DNA from: Granulicella mallensis
Lineage (GTDB): Bacteria > Acidobacteriota > Terriglobia > Terriglobales > Acidobacteriaceae
Assembly (NCBI RefSeq): GCF_014203225.1
Contig: NZ_JACHIO010000005.1
Location: 1-64,000 of the forward strand
Reading direction: 5' to 3'
Length of the DNA: 64,000 bases
Shown here: in pieces, positions 35,961-45,480 of the stretch
Layout of the letters: the number at the start of each line of letters is the position of its first letter
Position numbering within the stretch: the stretch's first letter is position 1
The notes under the pieces: generated by a model
The model's input: the letters and a program-made list of their open reading frames with translations, nothing else
Told to the model about the DNA's origin: nothing
Database searches by the model: none
Translations under genes and position numbers: made by a program

Positions 35961-37421
35961 TCAAGCAACTAAAGTCGGAGTCTGAGAGAAAAGGTACACC
36001 AAGCCTTCGGCGAATGTCGGATGCGCGAAGATGGAGTCACGGAGAACGGTGTAAGGAAGCTTCGCACTCATCGCAAGCTGAACGGGTGCCATCATCTCCC
36101 CCGAGGAGGCACCGCACGCAGTAAAACCGATAATCGTATCGTCTGTCGTGCTGATAAGCGCCTTGAGAAACCCTTCCGTCTCTCCTGTAGTCTGGGTACG
36201 CAAAACAGCCTTCATCGCCAGTTTTACGAGACGATAGGGAATTTTCTTTTGTTTTGCTTCTACCTCACTGAGGCCGATTCGAGCCAGCTCTGGATCAACG
36301 AATAAGCACGAGGGAACAAGGCGTCCAGCGGTTGATCGCTGCAATCCGGATAGCCTATCCCGTATAACGCGAAAATCATCAAAAGCAATGTGCGTAAATT
36401 GTGGGCTACCGGCGCAATCGCCTGCCGCAAAGATACCTGGCACGGTCGTCTCCAGATATTCGTTTACATGGACAAACCCCTGTGAGGTAAGCTCGATACC
36501 AGTCGTATCCAATCCAATCCCAAAGGTGTTGGGAACACGCCCCGCGGCCACCATAAGATGAGTTCCCTTTAGTGCTCTTAGCTCTCCATCTTGTTCAAAA
36601 TCGATAGTGACACTTTGACCTGATAGGCCATGAACTTCTTTCAGTCTTGCGCCTGTTACGATTTCAATTCCCTCGGCAGTGAAGATCTTGAGAAGAAGCT
36701 CTGATACGTCTTCATCTTCCCGGTGCAACAGTCGAGAGTTGCGCTCAACGAGAGTGACCTGGCTACCAAAACGCCTCATAATCTGAGCAAACTCTAAACC
36801 AATATAGCCTCCGCCAAGAATAACTAGATGCCTGGGAACTTCATCGAGCTCAAGAGCCTCCACATGAGTCAGTGGCTCTGCTTCTACCAACCCGGGAGTT
36901 GCATCTATAAAAGAACGCGAGCCGGTGCTAATGACGACGGTCTCTGCTTTAAGCGTACGGCTACTTCCTTCGGCAAGATCCACTTTCAGAGTTTTAGCAC
37001 CTATGAATTTGCCATGGCCAATAATCAACTCCGCCCCGCTTTTGGCAAAGCGATCCTGATGCATCGCGACCAGGCCATCGACCATAGCACGCTTCCGGCC
37101 TCGTATGACCGTAATGTCAACCCGGGAATCCACGGCATGGATCCCATATGAGTTTATGTGCTCAGCAGTGTGAATCACCTTCGCAGAATGAACAAAGTTT
37201 TTACTGGGCAGGCAGGCTACGTTTGGACAAGAGCCACCAATATAACGACGTTCAACCAAGGCTGTTCTTTTTCCGCTCGACGCGAGGTTCCAGGCAATAT
37301 ATTTTCCTGCTTCTCCGCTGCCCAAAACGATCACATCATACGATTCGATATTCGCCGAAGCCAATCCGGCATCGATCTCCACTTGGGCGGACACCACAAT
37401 GTTCATATCGTTAGAAGTCAT
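35961..37421 (-). CDS. RclA-like pyridine nucleotide-disulfide oxidoreductase
   Basis: A 486-residue FAD and NAD(P)H-dependent disulfide oxidoreductase. The N-terminal FAD loop is YDVIVLGSGEAGKYIAWNLA, the redox-active Cys pair lies in GGSCPNVACLPSK (C-x4-C), the NAD(P) loop is LVILGGGYIGLEFAQ, and the dimer interface ends with IFAHPTFAEG (usual HPTLSE). Several parts resemble RclA, the copper reductase of the reactive chlorine response: FTHIAFDDFRVIRD and LPYTVLRDSIFAHP. Mercuric reductase and dihydrolipoamide dehydrogenase share the fold but normally have different second Cys context or C-terminal Cys pairs. The gene lies divergent from catalase with 608 bases between. A DUF417 protein (like RclC) is encoded at 42221-42844. 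Confidence 0.82.
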   Translation of the reverse strand: MTSNDMNIVVSAQVEIDAGLASANIESYDVIVLGSGEAGKYIAWNLASSGKRTALVERRYIGGSCPNVACLPSKNFVHSAKVIHTAEHINSYGIHAVDSRVDITVIRGRKRAMVDGLVAMHQDRFAKSGAELIIGHGKFIGAKTLKVDLAEGSSRTLKAETVVISTGSRSFIDATPGLVEAEPLTHVEALELDEVPRHLVILGGGYIGLEFAQIMRRFGSQVTLVERNSRLLHREDEDVSELLLKIFTAEGIEIVTGARLKEVHGLSGQSVTIDFEQDGELRALKGTHLMVAAGRVPNTFGIGLDTTGIELTSQGFVHVNEYLETTVPGIFAAGDCAGSPQFTHIAFDDFRVIRDRLSGLQRSTAGRLVPSCLFVDPELARIGLSEVEAKQKKIPYRLVKLAMKAVLRTQTTGETEGFLKALISTTDDTIIGFTACGASSGEMMAPVQLAMSAKLPYTVLRDSIFAHPTFAEGLVYLFSQTPTLVA

Positions 37422-38029
37422 TCATATCACCAGAAAAGACTTTCGATTCACACGTTGATATCGCACAGAACTTGACCTGTGCCGAGGTTCAGATGGCAGC
37501 ATCGCTCCTCCCTCAGGGCAGAATGGCCTTGCTATCATCCGATTGATATTGAATCCGAACTGTACATCTGAATCTTAGAACAAGCAGACCCCGTGGTCTT
37601 TTCCAAATAACCTGGACTTTATCAAAATGCACGTCTATCAGAATCTTTTCGCATCACAACAAGGATTCCCAATGACACCTGATCTCCAGAGGTAGTCGTA
37701 GCTCCATTTCTCGATAGAGCCGCACCATGTCAGAGTTCCGAAGCGACTCGCCACCGTGCATTCTCACAAAGTTACTTCTATCGCGAAAGACCTAACACCT
37801 TCATTCCGCCTACACTCCCCTTAAGTACGAGCCTTCTGTCCTCGGAAAGGCACTAACCTCTGCACTATGCCAGGGCGCTCTCAGTCTGGCTATATCCATG
37901 TCCTGCCACTGAGCCGCAACGAACCCAACTTGGGTTCACCGAGCAAACCAATACGGAGGAGCTGCGAAGAACCTACAACGGCAGCCCTTGTGTCATTACA
38001 AATTTAACACTCGAAAGCGAGGAGCACTC
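37422..38029. other. divergent regulatory gap between RclA-like gene and katA
   Basis: A 608-base region between divergent stress genes, with no gene. It is large enough for two promoters and operators. I see no recognisable OxyR site, and a CACTCGAAAGCGAGGAGCAC stretch precedes katA and contains its GAGGAG ribosome site. Confidence 0.4.
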
Positions 38030-39484
38030 ATGTCTAAGACTGAACGCTTCACAAATGCCACCGGTTCACCCGTCCCAGATAACACAAACATCCAAACAGC
38101 AGGCCCCCGTGGCCCCGCGCTGCTCCAGGATATTTGGCTCATCGAAAAACTCGCTCATTTCGATCGCGAGGTGATCCCCGAACGTCGAATGCACGCAAAG
38201 GGCTGGGGAGCTTATGGAACGTTTACAACGACCCACGACATTACGCGCTACACAAAGGCAGCGATCTTCTCCGAGGTAGGGAAACAGACTCCCCTGTTCG
38301 CCCGATTCTCAACCGTGGCAGGCGAACGCGGTGCAGCCGATGCGGAACGCGACATCCGTGGGTTTGCGCTTAAGTTTTACACTGAAGATGGCAATTGGGA
38401 CATCGTCGGTAACAACACGCCTGTCTTCTTCTTTCGCGATCCCCTGCGTTTTTCGGATCTCAATCATGCAATCAAGCGCGACCCGCGGACCGGACTGAGA
38501 AGCGTCCAAAATAACTGGGACTTTTGGACGCTTCTACCTGAAGCCTTGCATCAGGTGACCATTATCATGTCTGATCGGGGTATCCCAAGGTCCTTTCGCC
38601 ATATGCACGGCTTTGGCAGCCATACTTTCTCGATGATTAACGCCGAAAACCACCGGGTCTGGGTGAAGTTCCACTTCCGGTCCCAGCAAGGTATTGCAAA
38701 TCTTACTGATGAAGCGGCCGCAGCACTCATAGCAAACGATCGCGAGAGCAATGGACGTGATTTATTGGAATCGATAGAGCGAGGGGAGTTCCCGAGATGG
38801 ACCCTCTTTATTCAGGTCATGACAGAGGAGCAGGCAAAGTCCCATCAGCATAATCCCTTCGATCTGACTAAGGTCTGGCCGAAGACAGACTACCCTCTCA
38901 TCGAGGTTGGTGTGATGGAGCTTAATCGCTACCCCCAAAACTTTTTCGCAGAGGTCGAGCAGGCAGCATTCTCTCCCGCCAATGTCGTCCCAGGAATCAG
39001 CTTTTCACCCGACAAAATGCTACAGGGACGCTTGTTCTCTTACGGAGACACACAGCGATATCGTCTCGGAGTGAACTTCAATCATATTCCGGTAAACGCG
39101 CCACAATGCCCATTTCATTCGTATCACCGAGATGGGGCAATGCGCACAGATGGGAACCTCGGCGCCACAACGAATTACCATCCTAACGCTGAAGGGCTGT
39201 GGGACAATCAGCCGGAGTACGCTGAGCCTGCACTAGCGATAGAAGGCAATGCCGATCATTGGGATCACCGCGTCGACGACGATCATTGGGAACAGCCCGG
39301 AGCCCTCTTTCGGCTAATGAGTCCTGAACAACAAAAGGTGCTGTTTGAGAACACCGCGCGCAATATCGCAGGCGCTTCTCAGGAGGTTCTCGAGCGTCAT
39401 GTAGCAAATTGCACCCGTGCAGATGCTGCCTATGGTGCAGGAGTCGCGCGAGCTCTCCACCTCGACCACCTTGTGAAGGCCTGA
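38030..39484 (+). CDS. katA: monofunctional heme catalase
   Basis: Decomposes hydrogen peroxide. The 484-residue protein is a small-subunit catalase (clade 3 length). Active-site features are the distal His in [14 protein letters not shown] near residue 59, the distal Asn in [13 protein letters not shown] near 130, and the proximal heme Tyr in [17 protein letters not shown] near 342. The NADPH-associated FNHIPVNAP segment is also present. The start at 38030 has GAGGAG seven bases upstream; earlier in-frame codons would add residues not seen in catalases. The gene is preceded by a long regulatory gap and followed by a hairpin at 39556-39584. Confidence 0.95.
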   Translation: MSKTERFTNATGSPVPDNTNIQTAGPRGPALLQDIWLIEKLAHFDREVIPERRMHAKGWGAYGTFTTTHDITRYTKAAIFSEVGKQTPLFARFSTVAGERGAADAERDIRGFALKFYTEDGNWDIVGNNTPVFFFRDPLRFSDLNHAIKRDPRTGLRSVQNNWDFWTLLPEALHQVTIIMSDRGIPRSFRHMHGFGSHTFSMINAENHRVWVKFHFRSQQGIANLTDEAAAALIANDRESNGRDLLESIERGEFPRWTLFIQVMTEEQAKSHQHNPFDLTKVWPKTDYPLIEVGVMELNRYPQNFFAEVEQAAFSPANVVPGISFSPDKMLQGRLFSYGDTQRYRLGVNFNHIPVNAPQCPFHSYHRDGAMRTDGNLGATTNYHPNAEGLWDNQPEYAEPALAIEGNADHWDHRVDDDHWEQPGALFRLMSPEQQKVLFENTARNIAGASQEVLERHVANCTRADAAYGAGVARALHLDHLVKA

Positions 39485-39555
39485 AGAAATGCGCTGCAAG
39501 CACTAAGTCAACAATAAGGGCGATCCTATGCACATGCAGGATTGGGCTACTTACC

Positions 39556-39584
39556 GCTCCCAACTCGATGATCGAGTTGGGAGC
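39556..39584. terminator. hairpin between katA and AraC gene
   Basis: GCTCCCAACTCGAT (39556-39569) and ATCGAGTTGGGAGC (39571-39584) are perfect 14-base arms around one base, giving a stem of about 12 pairs with a small loop. It sits between convergent katA and an AraC regulator gene. No strong T run follows, so it may be a weaker bidirectional terminator. Confidence 0.55.
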
Positions 39585-39659
39585 TTGACCAGGCTTAGCC
39601 GGACACCGTACCGCGCCACACGCAGTTGAGTAACACGGTGGATGAGCCCAATCATCCCG

Positions 39660-40637
39660 TCAGCAACAATGCTTCCGCCAATAAGCGGGTGGATGCCCCA
39701 CAATACCCTTGAAGACAACTGTGAAATGAGCCTGCGTTCTAAATCCAAGCAGCAGTGCGATGTCAACGATCGGCATCCGAGGATCTCTGAGCAGAGTTTG
39801 TGCGTGAGCGATCTTCCGACGAAGGATATAGCGATTTGGAGCATAACCAGTCGCCGCACGAAATTGACTCGCAAAATGCATGCGAGAAAGACCAACTGCA
39901 TTGCTCAGCTCAATCAGGTAAATTGGCCGCAACAGATTTGCTTCAATATAGTCGATCGACCTATTTAATCTCCACTTCGTCAAGGCTTTAGGTTGTGTAT
40001 CGACCAACGGTGATTGTATTCCCTTCGAATTCAGGGCGAAGAGTCGTGAGGCAAGAGCTAAGCTTATCCCATCAACAAATGTCGGACCGGCGGGCGAGCC
40101 GAAACTATCAATATTGATAAGCATTTGAACGAGTCTTCTGACTATGGGACAACCCAAACGTTTCGAGCTGGACAGGACCAGGTCCGTATCAGGAGGATGT
40201 CCGAATGCTCCCTCATAGCACTCGGCTAATAGTTCTTGGGGCAGGTACACGCGGAAGCTCCTGACTCCTTCGTAATAGACCACGCGCGCAGCCTGAGATG
40301 GCTCCCTCAACCATACGGAGTCTGCTGAAACTCGCCCGCTATAAAACGGTTTACCAGCAGCGAACCACTCTCCCCTTGTTGGACTACAGAAGATCGAGAG
40401 CACATGGGAGTTATCTTCCCCTTTGGATGAATACTCGACTGGGTGCCCCAACTCCGGCTGCACCCATCGAGAGAGGGTCGCCTTTAGTCCATCTTCCTGA
40501 GAAAGGGGATCACGTGACGGCCTCCTGCACCATTCCAGTTCGGGCAAGATTAGAGACGAGCCGGAATGAGGGATTCCCTCTTCATAGATCTGTTCTCTCG
40601 GCTGATCTAATTGAGGAATGAATGACCAAGGTTTCAT
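39660..40637 (-). CDS. AraC-family transcriptional regulator
   Basis: A 325-residue regulator. The C-terminal 100 residues form the AraC/XylS DNA-binding domain with two helix-turn-helix units: RPIYLIELSNAVGLSRMHFASQF and MPIVDIALLLGFRTQAHFTVVF, ending GHPPAYWRK. The N-terminal part (about 1-210) has no recognisable cupin motif, includes an arrangement of Cys at CRRPSRD and CYEGAFG, and may sense a small molecule or oxidant. It is convergent with katA and shares its strand with the second AraC gene at 41238. Its targets are unknown, but the location suggests the surrounding stress genes. Confidence 0.85.
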   Translation of the reverse strand: MKPWSFIPQLDQPREQIYEEGIPHSGSSLILPELEWCRRPSRDPLSQEDGLKATLSRWVQPELGHPVEYSSKGEDNSHVLSIFCSPTRGEWFAAGKPFYSGRVSADSVWLREPSQAARVVYYEGVRSFRVYLPQELLAECYEGAFGHPPDTDLVLSSSKRLGCPIVRRLVQMLINIDSFGSPAGPTFVDGISLALASRLFALNSKGIQSPLVDTQPKALTKWRLNRSIDYIEANLLRPIYLIELSNAVGLSRMHFASQFRAATGYAPNRYILRRKIAHAQTLLRDPRMPIVDIALLLGFRTQAHFTVVFKGIVGHPPAYWRKHCC

Positions 40638-41237
40638 AGCCTACCTGAACGCAGTGGTGGGTTAACAGAAGTGTTACGAATTTATTCCACTCTCAGCGAG
40701 GATCTCCACAGATCTGTGGAAGTCCTGGGACCCAATTGAATTCGCTACTTGAGCACTAAACTTTCCCCAATAAATGCGACAACGTTTATCTTCAAGGTCA
40801 CAACGAGCTATAGAAGATGGACTATTCCAAACCCACAAATTATGGATCTACAAGAGCTAGTTAATCAGGTATCCCTGCACGTTACATGTCAAAACTTGCT
40901 TATTTAGACCAAATCTTGGGATACATTTATTTGCACGCTGAAAATGCCCATCGCTCGCCGAACAAGGGGACTGCAGTGCATTTACTATCGACGCCGGATG
41001 GCACTTTGAGATTCGCACAACGACCCGGCTGCCCAGAGAAGAGCAATCCAAGAGACCGAAACAAATTTGCAGGTGAGACAAGACCTATCAGTCCGTATCG
41101 GGCGGATGCAATTAACCTACACACGCTAACTGCACAAACGGCGCATAGCTCTCGTCACGGGTAAGGTGGATTTTGAAAGGTAATTGAAGACCCAACTCGA
41201 CTTGTATACAGGCGTCATAGAGACTGAATCGTTCCCA
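40638..41237. other. 600-base gap between two AraC genes
   Basis: No supported gene. Open stretches on both strands around 40860-41160 lack ribosome sites and family features. The region would hold the promoter of the AraC gene at 39660-40637, whose start faces it. Confidence 0.4.
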
Positions 41238-42011
41238 TCATCGCCGTTTTCGTTGGTACTCCGTCGGGCTCACATCAAAGGCGTTTCGAAAAGCGCGCGC
41301 GAGGTGCTGTTGTGTTTTGAAACCGCATGCAAAGGCAACATCCGCGACTTTAACACTAGGATCTCGTAGCATATCCTTTGCCCGCTCTACCCTCTGCCTC
41401 ATTAGAAATTGATGCGGTGTTGTGCTCATACTCTTCCGGAACAGTTGGGAGAAATGCCAAACACTTAGACCCGCAGCGTCTGCCATCTCCTGTAGAGAGA
41501 GATCATGCTGCAGATTTGCCTCAACAAGTTCAAGAACCCTCCGCAGTCTCATCGGGGTTAAACCAGCCCCACGACTAACGGCCGTTTGCATTGTGTGCCT
41601 CTCCACTAGTGCTGCGGCAAGAGCAAGCTCAATTGAATCCAGAAACAGCTTCCCGCTCGGAAAGCCGACAAGCCGATCTGCATTTACCGCGACCATCAGA
41701 GCGCTGATGCGATCATCTCTGAGATATTTCGCGCAATGAATTTTGCTGCTATCAGCTCCCTTACCGACGGTGGCTAAAGCCTCATCAGAGATGACGACTG
41801 TCATCACATTCGATTTGATAGACCTCAACCACATCTGCCTATGGCGGGGAAAAAGGAACACGTCATTTGTGTTGTAGTTGAGACGGCCTACTGATTTTGG
41901 GGTGAAACCGAAATCAACATAGCCAGGGTCCAATACCAAAGAGATGGTCTGATTGGACATCTCGATTTTTCTAAGCTCTAAATCCTCATTTTTACTGATC
42001 GTGACTATCAT
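41238..42011 (-). CDS. AraC-family transcriptional regulator
   Basis: A 257-residue regulator, shorter than the first AraC protein. The C-terminal domain has LSLQEMADAAGLSVWHFSQLF and VKVADVAFACGFKTQQHLARAF, ending SPTEYQRKRR, so both helix-turn-helix units are intact. The N-terminal 140 residues have weak beta-rich features (VDFGFTPKSVGRLNY, DVFLFPRHRQMW) and single Cys residues (IHCAKYL). E. coli RclR, which controls rclABC, is also an AraC protein with reactive Cys, and here the gene lies between RclA-like and RclC-like genes. This is suggestive, but regulation is inferred from position only. Confidence 0.85.
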   Translation of the reverse strand: MIVTISKNEDLELRKIEMSNQTISLVLDPGYVDFGFTPKSVGRLNYNTNDVFLFPRHRQMWLRSIKSNVMTVVISDEALATVGKGADSSKIHCAKYLRDDRISALMVAVNADRLVGFPSGKLFLDSIELALAAALVERHTMQTAVSRGAGLTPMRLRRVLELVEANLQHDLSLQEMADAAGLSVWHFSQLFRKSMSTTPHQFLMRQRVERAKDMLRDPSVKVADVAFACGFKTQQHLARAFRNAFDVSPTEYQRKRR

Positions 42012-42220
42012 ATCGTTCCGTTCTCGCTACTTTATATAGCTTTGCGATCCGGTCCCTCAATATCGCAAATAATGGTGAAAGCCCGGACATCCGTTATCAA
42101 ATGTTGTCAATAACTAGTGTTAAGCACACGGGCGAAGGTTAGATAACCTGCCGCATGAAGGTACTGTTCTGCCTTCATACCCTCTCCCTGTAGAAAGAAG
42201 GCTTCCGTATGCAAGAGAGG

Positions 42221-42844
42221 CTACTTCTTCAAAGAGCTTCGATAAAGGTAGGCCCTCGCCGAGTCTGCTAATGTAACGACCGCCGCTCCAAGCATAATCA
42301 CGTCTTTGATGACCAGCCTCCCAACTCCCGACAAGTAAGGAAAACCGTGTACAGAGTCGCCTAACGCTGGGACCCAGGCTTCGGGCGTCGTGACAAGAAA
42401 CGAAAGGGTCGTACAAGCCATGAAGATCAACAAGAGACTTCCGACTGCTGCAATCTGAGGACGAAAGGGGTGCAGAGCAATCAGGAGACCGATAAACACA
42501 ATTAAAATGCCCAATTCACGAGAGAAGGTATACGTTCCATTCGACGTATGCCACTCTCGATGAGCCGCATTCATCTCCCCTTCCTTATTCATATAATGTT
42601 TATACTCCGGTGCGGGATGATGGTAGAAGAAGCTTAATACCGGGCTATTTGCCACCAACGGCACGATGCCATCAGCCTCATAAGCAAAGAACTTCAACCC
42701 CCCGATCCATAGCAGAACCACAATAAGGCCTAAACGTAATAGGCCCATTCCAAATCGATCCAGCTTTGCCGCTTTGATGTACAACGTTCTAATTCCACCA
42801 TCTTGATCGTGCATATTTTCCTCAGTTGCAGATATGTTGGGCAT
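42221..42844 (-). CDS. DUF417 (YkgB/RclC-like) inner membrane protein
   Basis: A 207-residue protein with four hydrophobic segments (around residues 32-52, 108-126, 132-150, 170-190). DUF417 features are RLGLIVVLLWIGGLKFFAYEADGIVPLVANSP early, then SRELGILIVFIGLLIAL and TTLSFLVTTPEAWVP, with LSGVGRLVIKDVIMLGAA near the end (read in parts). The E. coli relative RclC is part of the reactive chlorine species response. The start at 42844 has GAGGAA upstream. It lies 180 bases downstream of rpiA on the same strand. Together with the RclA-like gene it suggests a dispersed rcl-type module. Confidence 0.85.
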   Translation of the reverse strand: MPNISATEENMHDQDGGIRTLYIKAAKLDRFGMGLLRLGLIVVLLWIGGLKFFAYEADGIVPLVANSPVLSFFYHHPAPEYKHYMNKEGEMNAAHREWHTSNGTYTFSRELGILIVFIGLLIALHPFRPQIAAVGSLLLIFMACTTLSFLVTTPEAWVPALGDSVHGFPYLSGVGRLVIKDVIMLGAAVVTLADSARAYLYRSSLKK

Positions 42845-43023
42845 TTTTATTCCTCATCTCTCCGTACAAATAGGCTGCTAGGGACACGTACTTCTCGGGC
42901 GAATAGACTTCTCATAAACCTAATACTTCCTGCTGCAAGTCTAACTATCGAAAGGCTAATGAGTCTTTCCGCATTGAATTGCATGTTGTGAAAATGCACG
43001 GCTACCAGGCATCCGGAAGGCGA

Positions 43024-43719
43024 CTAGACTCGTCGCTCCACCACCCCATCTTCATCGGCAATGATGGCGAAGTTCACCATATCCAGAAAAATTCCATGTT
43101 CGACCACACCCACAATCGCATTGATTTCAGTCATCATTTGGTATGGGTCATCAATTGCTACGCCTGTGCAATCAAGCACGTAATTTCGTTGATCGGTGAG
43201 GTAGCTGCTACCGTCAGGGCATTCGCGTGGCTTGACAGCAAACCCCAACTCTTCGAGAGCGCAACTTACCAGGGACACTGCCATAGGAATGACCTCAACA
43301 GGTATAGGCACACCTCCGAGTTTGCTGACTACTTTGGAAGAATCAGCGATAACGACAAAGATCTTTGAAGAACTCGCAAGCATCTTCTCTCTCAAAAGCT
43401 CACCGCCCTTTCCTTTTATTAATGCCAACCCTGGTGCAATTTCATCAGCTCCATCAACGGTCACATCGATCCGATCACATTTATCAATGTCCATGAAGGG
43501 GATACCGTAGCTTCTGCCCAGACGCTCAATCTCTCGTGAGCTTGCAACCGCTACGATCTGCAGACTATGATCCCGCACGCGCTCACCAAGCAACCGCACC
43601 CACATCGAGACTGTAGAGCCGGAACCAAACCCGACTGTCATGCCGGATTTGACAAGCTCAACCGCATGCTCTGCTGCCTTCATTTTGATTCGTGATCTTG
43701 CTTCTCTGACGTTTTCCAT
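43024..43719 (-). CDS. rpiA: ribose-5-phosphate isomerase A
   Basis: Interconverts ribose 5-phosphate and ribulose 5-phosphate in the pentose phosphate pathway, a source of NADPH and nucleotides. The 231-residue protein has the N-terminal VGFGSGSTVSMWV phosphate-binding region, the catalytic stretch VDVTVDGADEIAPGL-like (here IDVTVDGADEI) and KGKGGELLREK with the catalytic Glu and Lys, plus DCTGVAIDDP and VVEHGIFLDM near the end. The ATG at 43719 has AGGTGG upstream. Its place among oxidative-stress genes could reflect the NADPH demand of stress responses. Bacteria usually have one such gene; whether this is an extra copy cannot be told from the window. Confidence 0.93.
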   Translation of the reverse strand: MENVREARSRIKMKAAEHAVELVKSGMTVGFGSGSTVSMWVRLLGERVRDHSLQIVAVASSREIERLGRSYGIPFMDIDKCDRIDVTVDGADEIAPGLALIKGKGGELLREKMLASSSKIFVVIADSSKVVSKLGGVPIPVEVIPMAVSLVSCALEELGFAVKPRECPDGSSYLTDQRNYVLDCTGVAIDDPYQMMTEINAIVGVVEHGIFLDMVNFAIIADEDGVVERRV

Positions 43720-44360
43720 CTATCCACCTATCTCGGAATCCCTATCTCTGGTTCCACTCACACTTCAAAGAGGAGTTGGAGCACACTCCTCCCACACAGG
43801 CTGGTTGCTTGCTGTTCCGTTGAAAGATATGCGTCGCGCCCCTGCTTCCATCTACTTCTTGCTAAGTGCTACAAGCTATTGCATCCCTGCTTCCCTTGAC
43901 AATTCGGAGATTACGCGCCTCCCTGATACAACGCCACGACACAAATACAGCAGAATCTGACATCTTCGGATTGAACGATTACCCGGGCTAATGGGGAGCT
44001 TGCCATCAATCGGCAATTCACCGATCTGACATCGGGAATGAACACTAAAGGCAGACGTCGATTATGCCGTGCACTTCTGTAAACGACTTCTCAATCAAGG
44101 AAGACTGATTGGAGGACAATCTCTACACTCGAACTGGAATCAAGAATTGAAAGCGCGAGATAGGCAGCCATAGCTACTTCGACTAAAACTTCGATGTACT
44201 ACGTCCAGAGAATTGAGCACAGGGGCCCTGCACTCCAGGGCTCTCGCCCGTGACACAGATCAACCACATGTGCGACGAGAGATGAGATTCATGTCATAAA
44301 TTGCCTTGTCCGCGTCATGGTGTTGAGACGAAGCAGCGCCTAACATGAGCTTCACAGGGG
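43720..44360. other. 640-base gap without supported gene
   Basis: Stops occur in all frames. It has two hairpins, GGAGTTGGAGCACACTCC near 43770 and GGGCCCTGCACTCCAGGGC near 44223-44242. The latter could be a transcription attenuator or terminator. Promoters for the divergent rpiA and UbiA-like genes should lie here. Confidence 0.4.
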
Positions 44361-45308
44361 ATGAAGTCGAGACGCTTATCGATGAAGACCATCAACAATA
44401 CGATGTCGGTTGGACAAGGTGTGGCGGGGAGATTGAACCGAGATGAGATGAGCGAGAACTCAACACTCATTCGGTTTTTCCACCTCTGGCATTTGCTTTC
44501 CCTCGATGCGCCTACCGTTGCTGCCCTTTGGACCTGGTTCATTCCTACGGCTATTCACACGCATATATCTGCGTTTGCACCGCTTGCGATGTTTCTTGCT
44601 GTGTGGGTGCTCTATGCTTCCGACCGGCTCCTCGATGCTCGCCGGTCTGGCAGTAAGCCATCAGTCGTAGACGATCTCGAAGCACGCCACCGCTTCCACG
44701 ATCGCCATCGGAGCGCCTTCTCCATCGCAATCATTGCTACAGCGGTACCACTTGCACTGATTCTTCCTCACGTGCTTGATAGGGCTATGCATCTCTATCT
44801 CATACTGGGCGTTTTTCTTACCGGCTATTTCAGTCTCGTCCATATCATCGACTATGCCTATCGCCTCCCTAAAGAGTTGGTTGTAGGGTTCATTTTTGCC
44901 GCGGCCGTGTTCATTCCCGCAGTGGCGACCAGACCGGAACTCCAGGTTGGTCTGGCTCCAGCTGCTCTACTTTTTGCTGCTCTTTGCAGCCTCAATTGCC
45001 TCTTCATTTACTTCTGGGAACACGAGTCCAGTGGCTCCAATCTTTATCGCCCAGTACATTTCGTCACTCGTTTCGCACTTCGCTATCTGAGTCAGATCGC
45101 CACCGCTGTCATGGCCAGTGGAGTCATGCTTGCCTTTCTGGGCGTACTAATACCCAGGCCAATCTCACTGGCCTGTTCAGCTTCACTGTTCCTTCTATTT
45201 CAATTACACCGTAATCGCCGAATCATCTCTGCGACGACACTACGCGCGGCAGCAGACTTTGTTCTTCTTGCGCCAGTACTCTTTCTACCGTTTTTAACCT
45301 GCGCATGA
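44361..45308 (+). CDS. UbiA-like integral membrane protein, hypothetical
   Basis: A protein of up to 315 residues with seven to eight hydrophobic segments. The region LYASDRLLDARR near residues 94-105 resembles the first Asp-rich motif of UbiA prenyltransferases, but the second (Y-x-x-K-D-x-x-D) is not clear, so the enzymatic role is doubtful. Several in-frame starts exist: 44361, 44382, 44403 and 44448; the last gives MSENSTLIRFFHLWH, a natural N-terminus before helix 1, and has GAGATGAG upstream. A hairpin terminator begins directly after the stop. It is convergent with the aminotransferase gene. I cannot assign a substrate. Confidence 0.55.
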   Translation: MKSRRLSMKTINNTMSVGQGVAGRLNRDEMSENSTLIRFFHLWHLLSLDAPTVAALWTWFIPTAIHTHISAFAPLAMFLAVWVLYASDRLLDARRSGSKPSVVDDLEARHRFHDRHRSAFSIAIIATAVPLALILPHVLDRAMHLYLILGVFLTGYFSLVHIIDYAYRLPKELVVGFIFAAAVFIPAVATRPELQVGLAPAALLFAALCSLNCLFIYFWEHESSGSNLYRPVHFVTRFALRYLSQIATAVMASGVMLAFLGVLIPRPISLACSASLFLLFQLHRNRRIISATTLRAAADFVLLAPVLFLPFLTCA

Positions 45309-45334
45309 AGCAATCTAAAACAGTTTAGATTGCT
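45309..45334. terminator. hairpin after UbiA-like gene
   Basis: AGCAATCTAAA and TTTAGATTGCT form a perfect 11-bp stem around ACAG, starting one base after the stop codon. The stem is AT-rich, and no long T run follows on the plus strand (CCATGC), so efficiency is uncertain. Confidence 0.55.
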
Positions 45335-45480
45335 CCATGCGGCCATCTGCCATGATTACAATAGTTTGCCGTCTGCGACATCGACCTTACCCATATGCAG
45401 CTCGGTCACGCTAGACTGGTTATCGCCTAGCAAGTAGAGTCCCAAAGCACAACAAACGCTCGATTGATCATTAAGCAACC

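Noticed and set aside
35600-35968. Minus-strand frame of 122 codons after the RclA-like gene
   Set aside because: It crosses a perfect terminator hairpin and the conserved leader of the small-protein gene, and has no family features.
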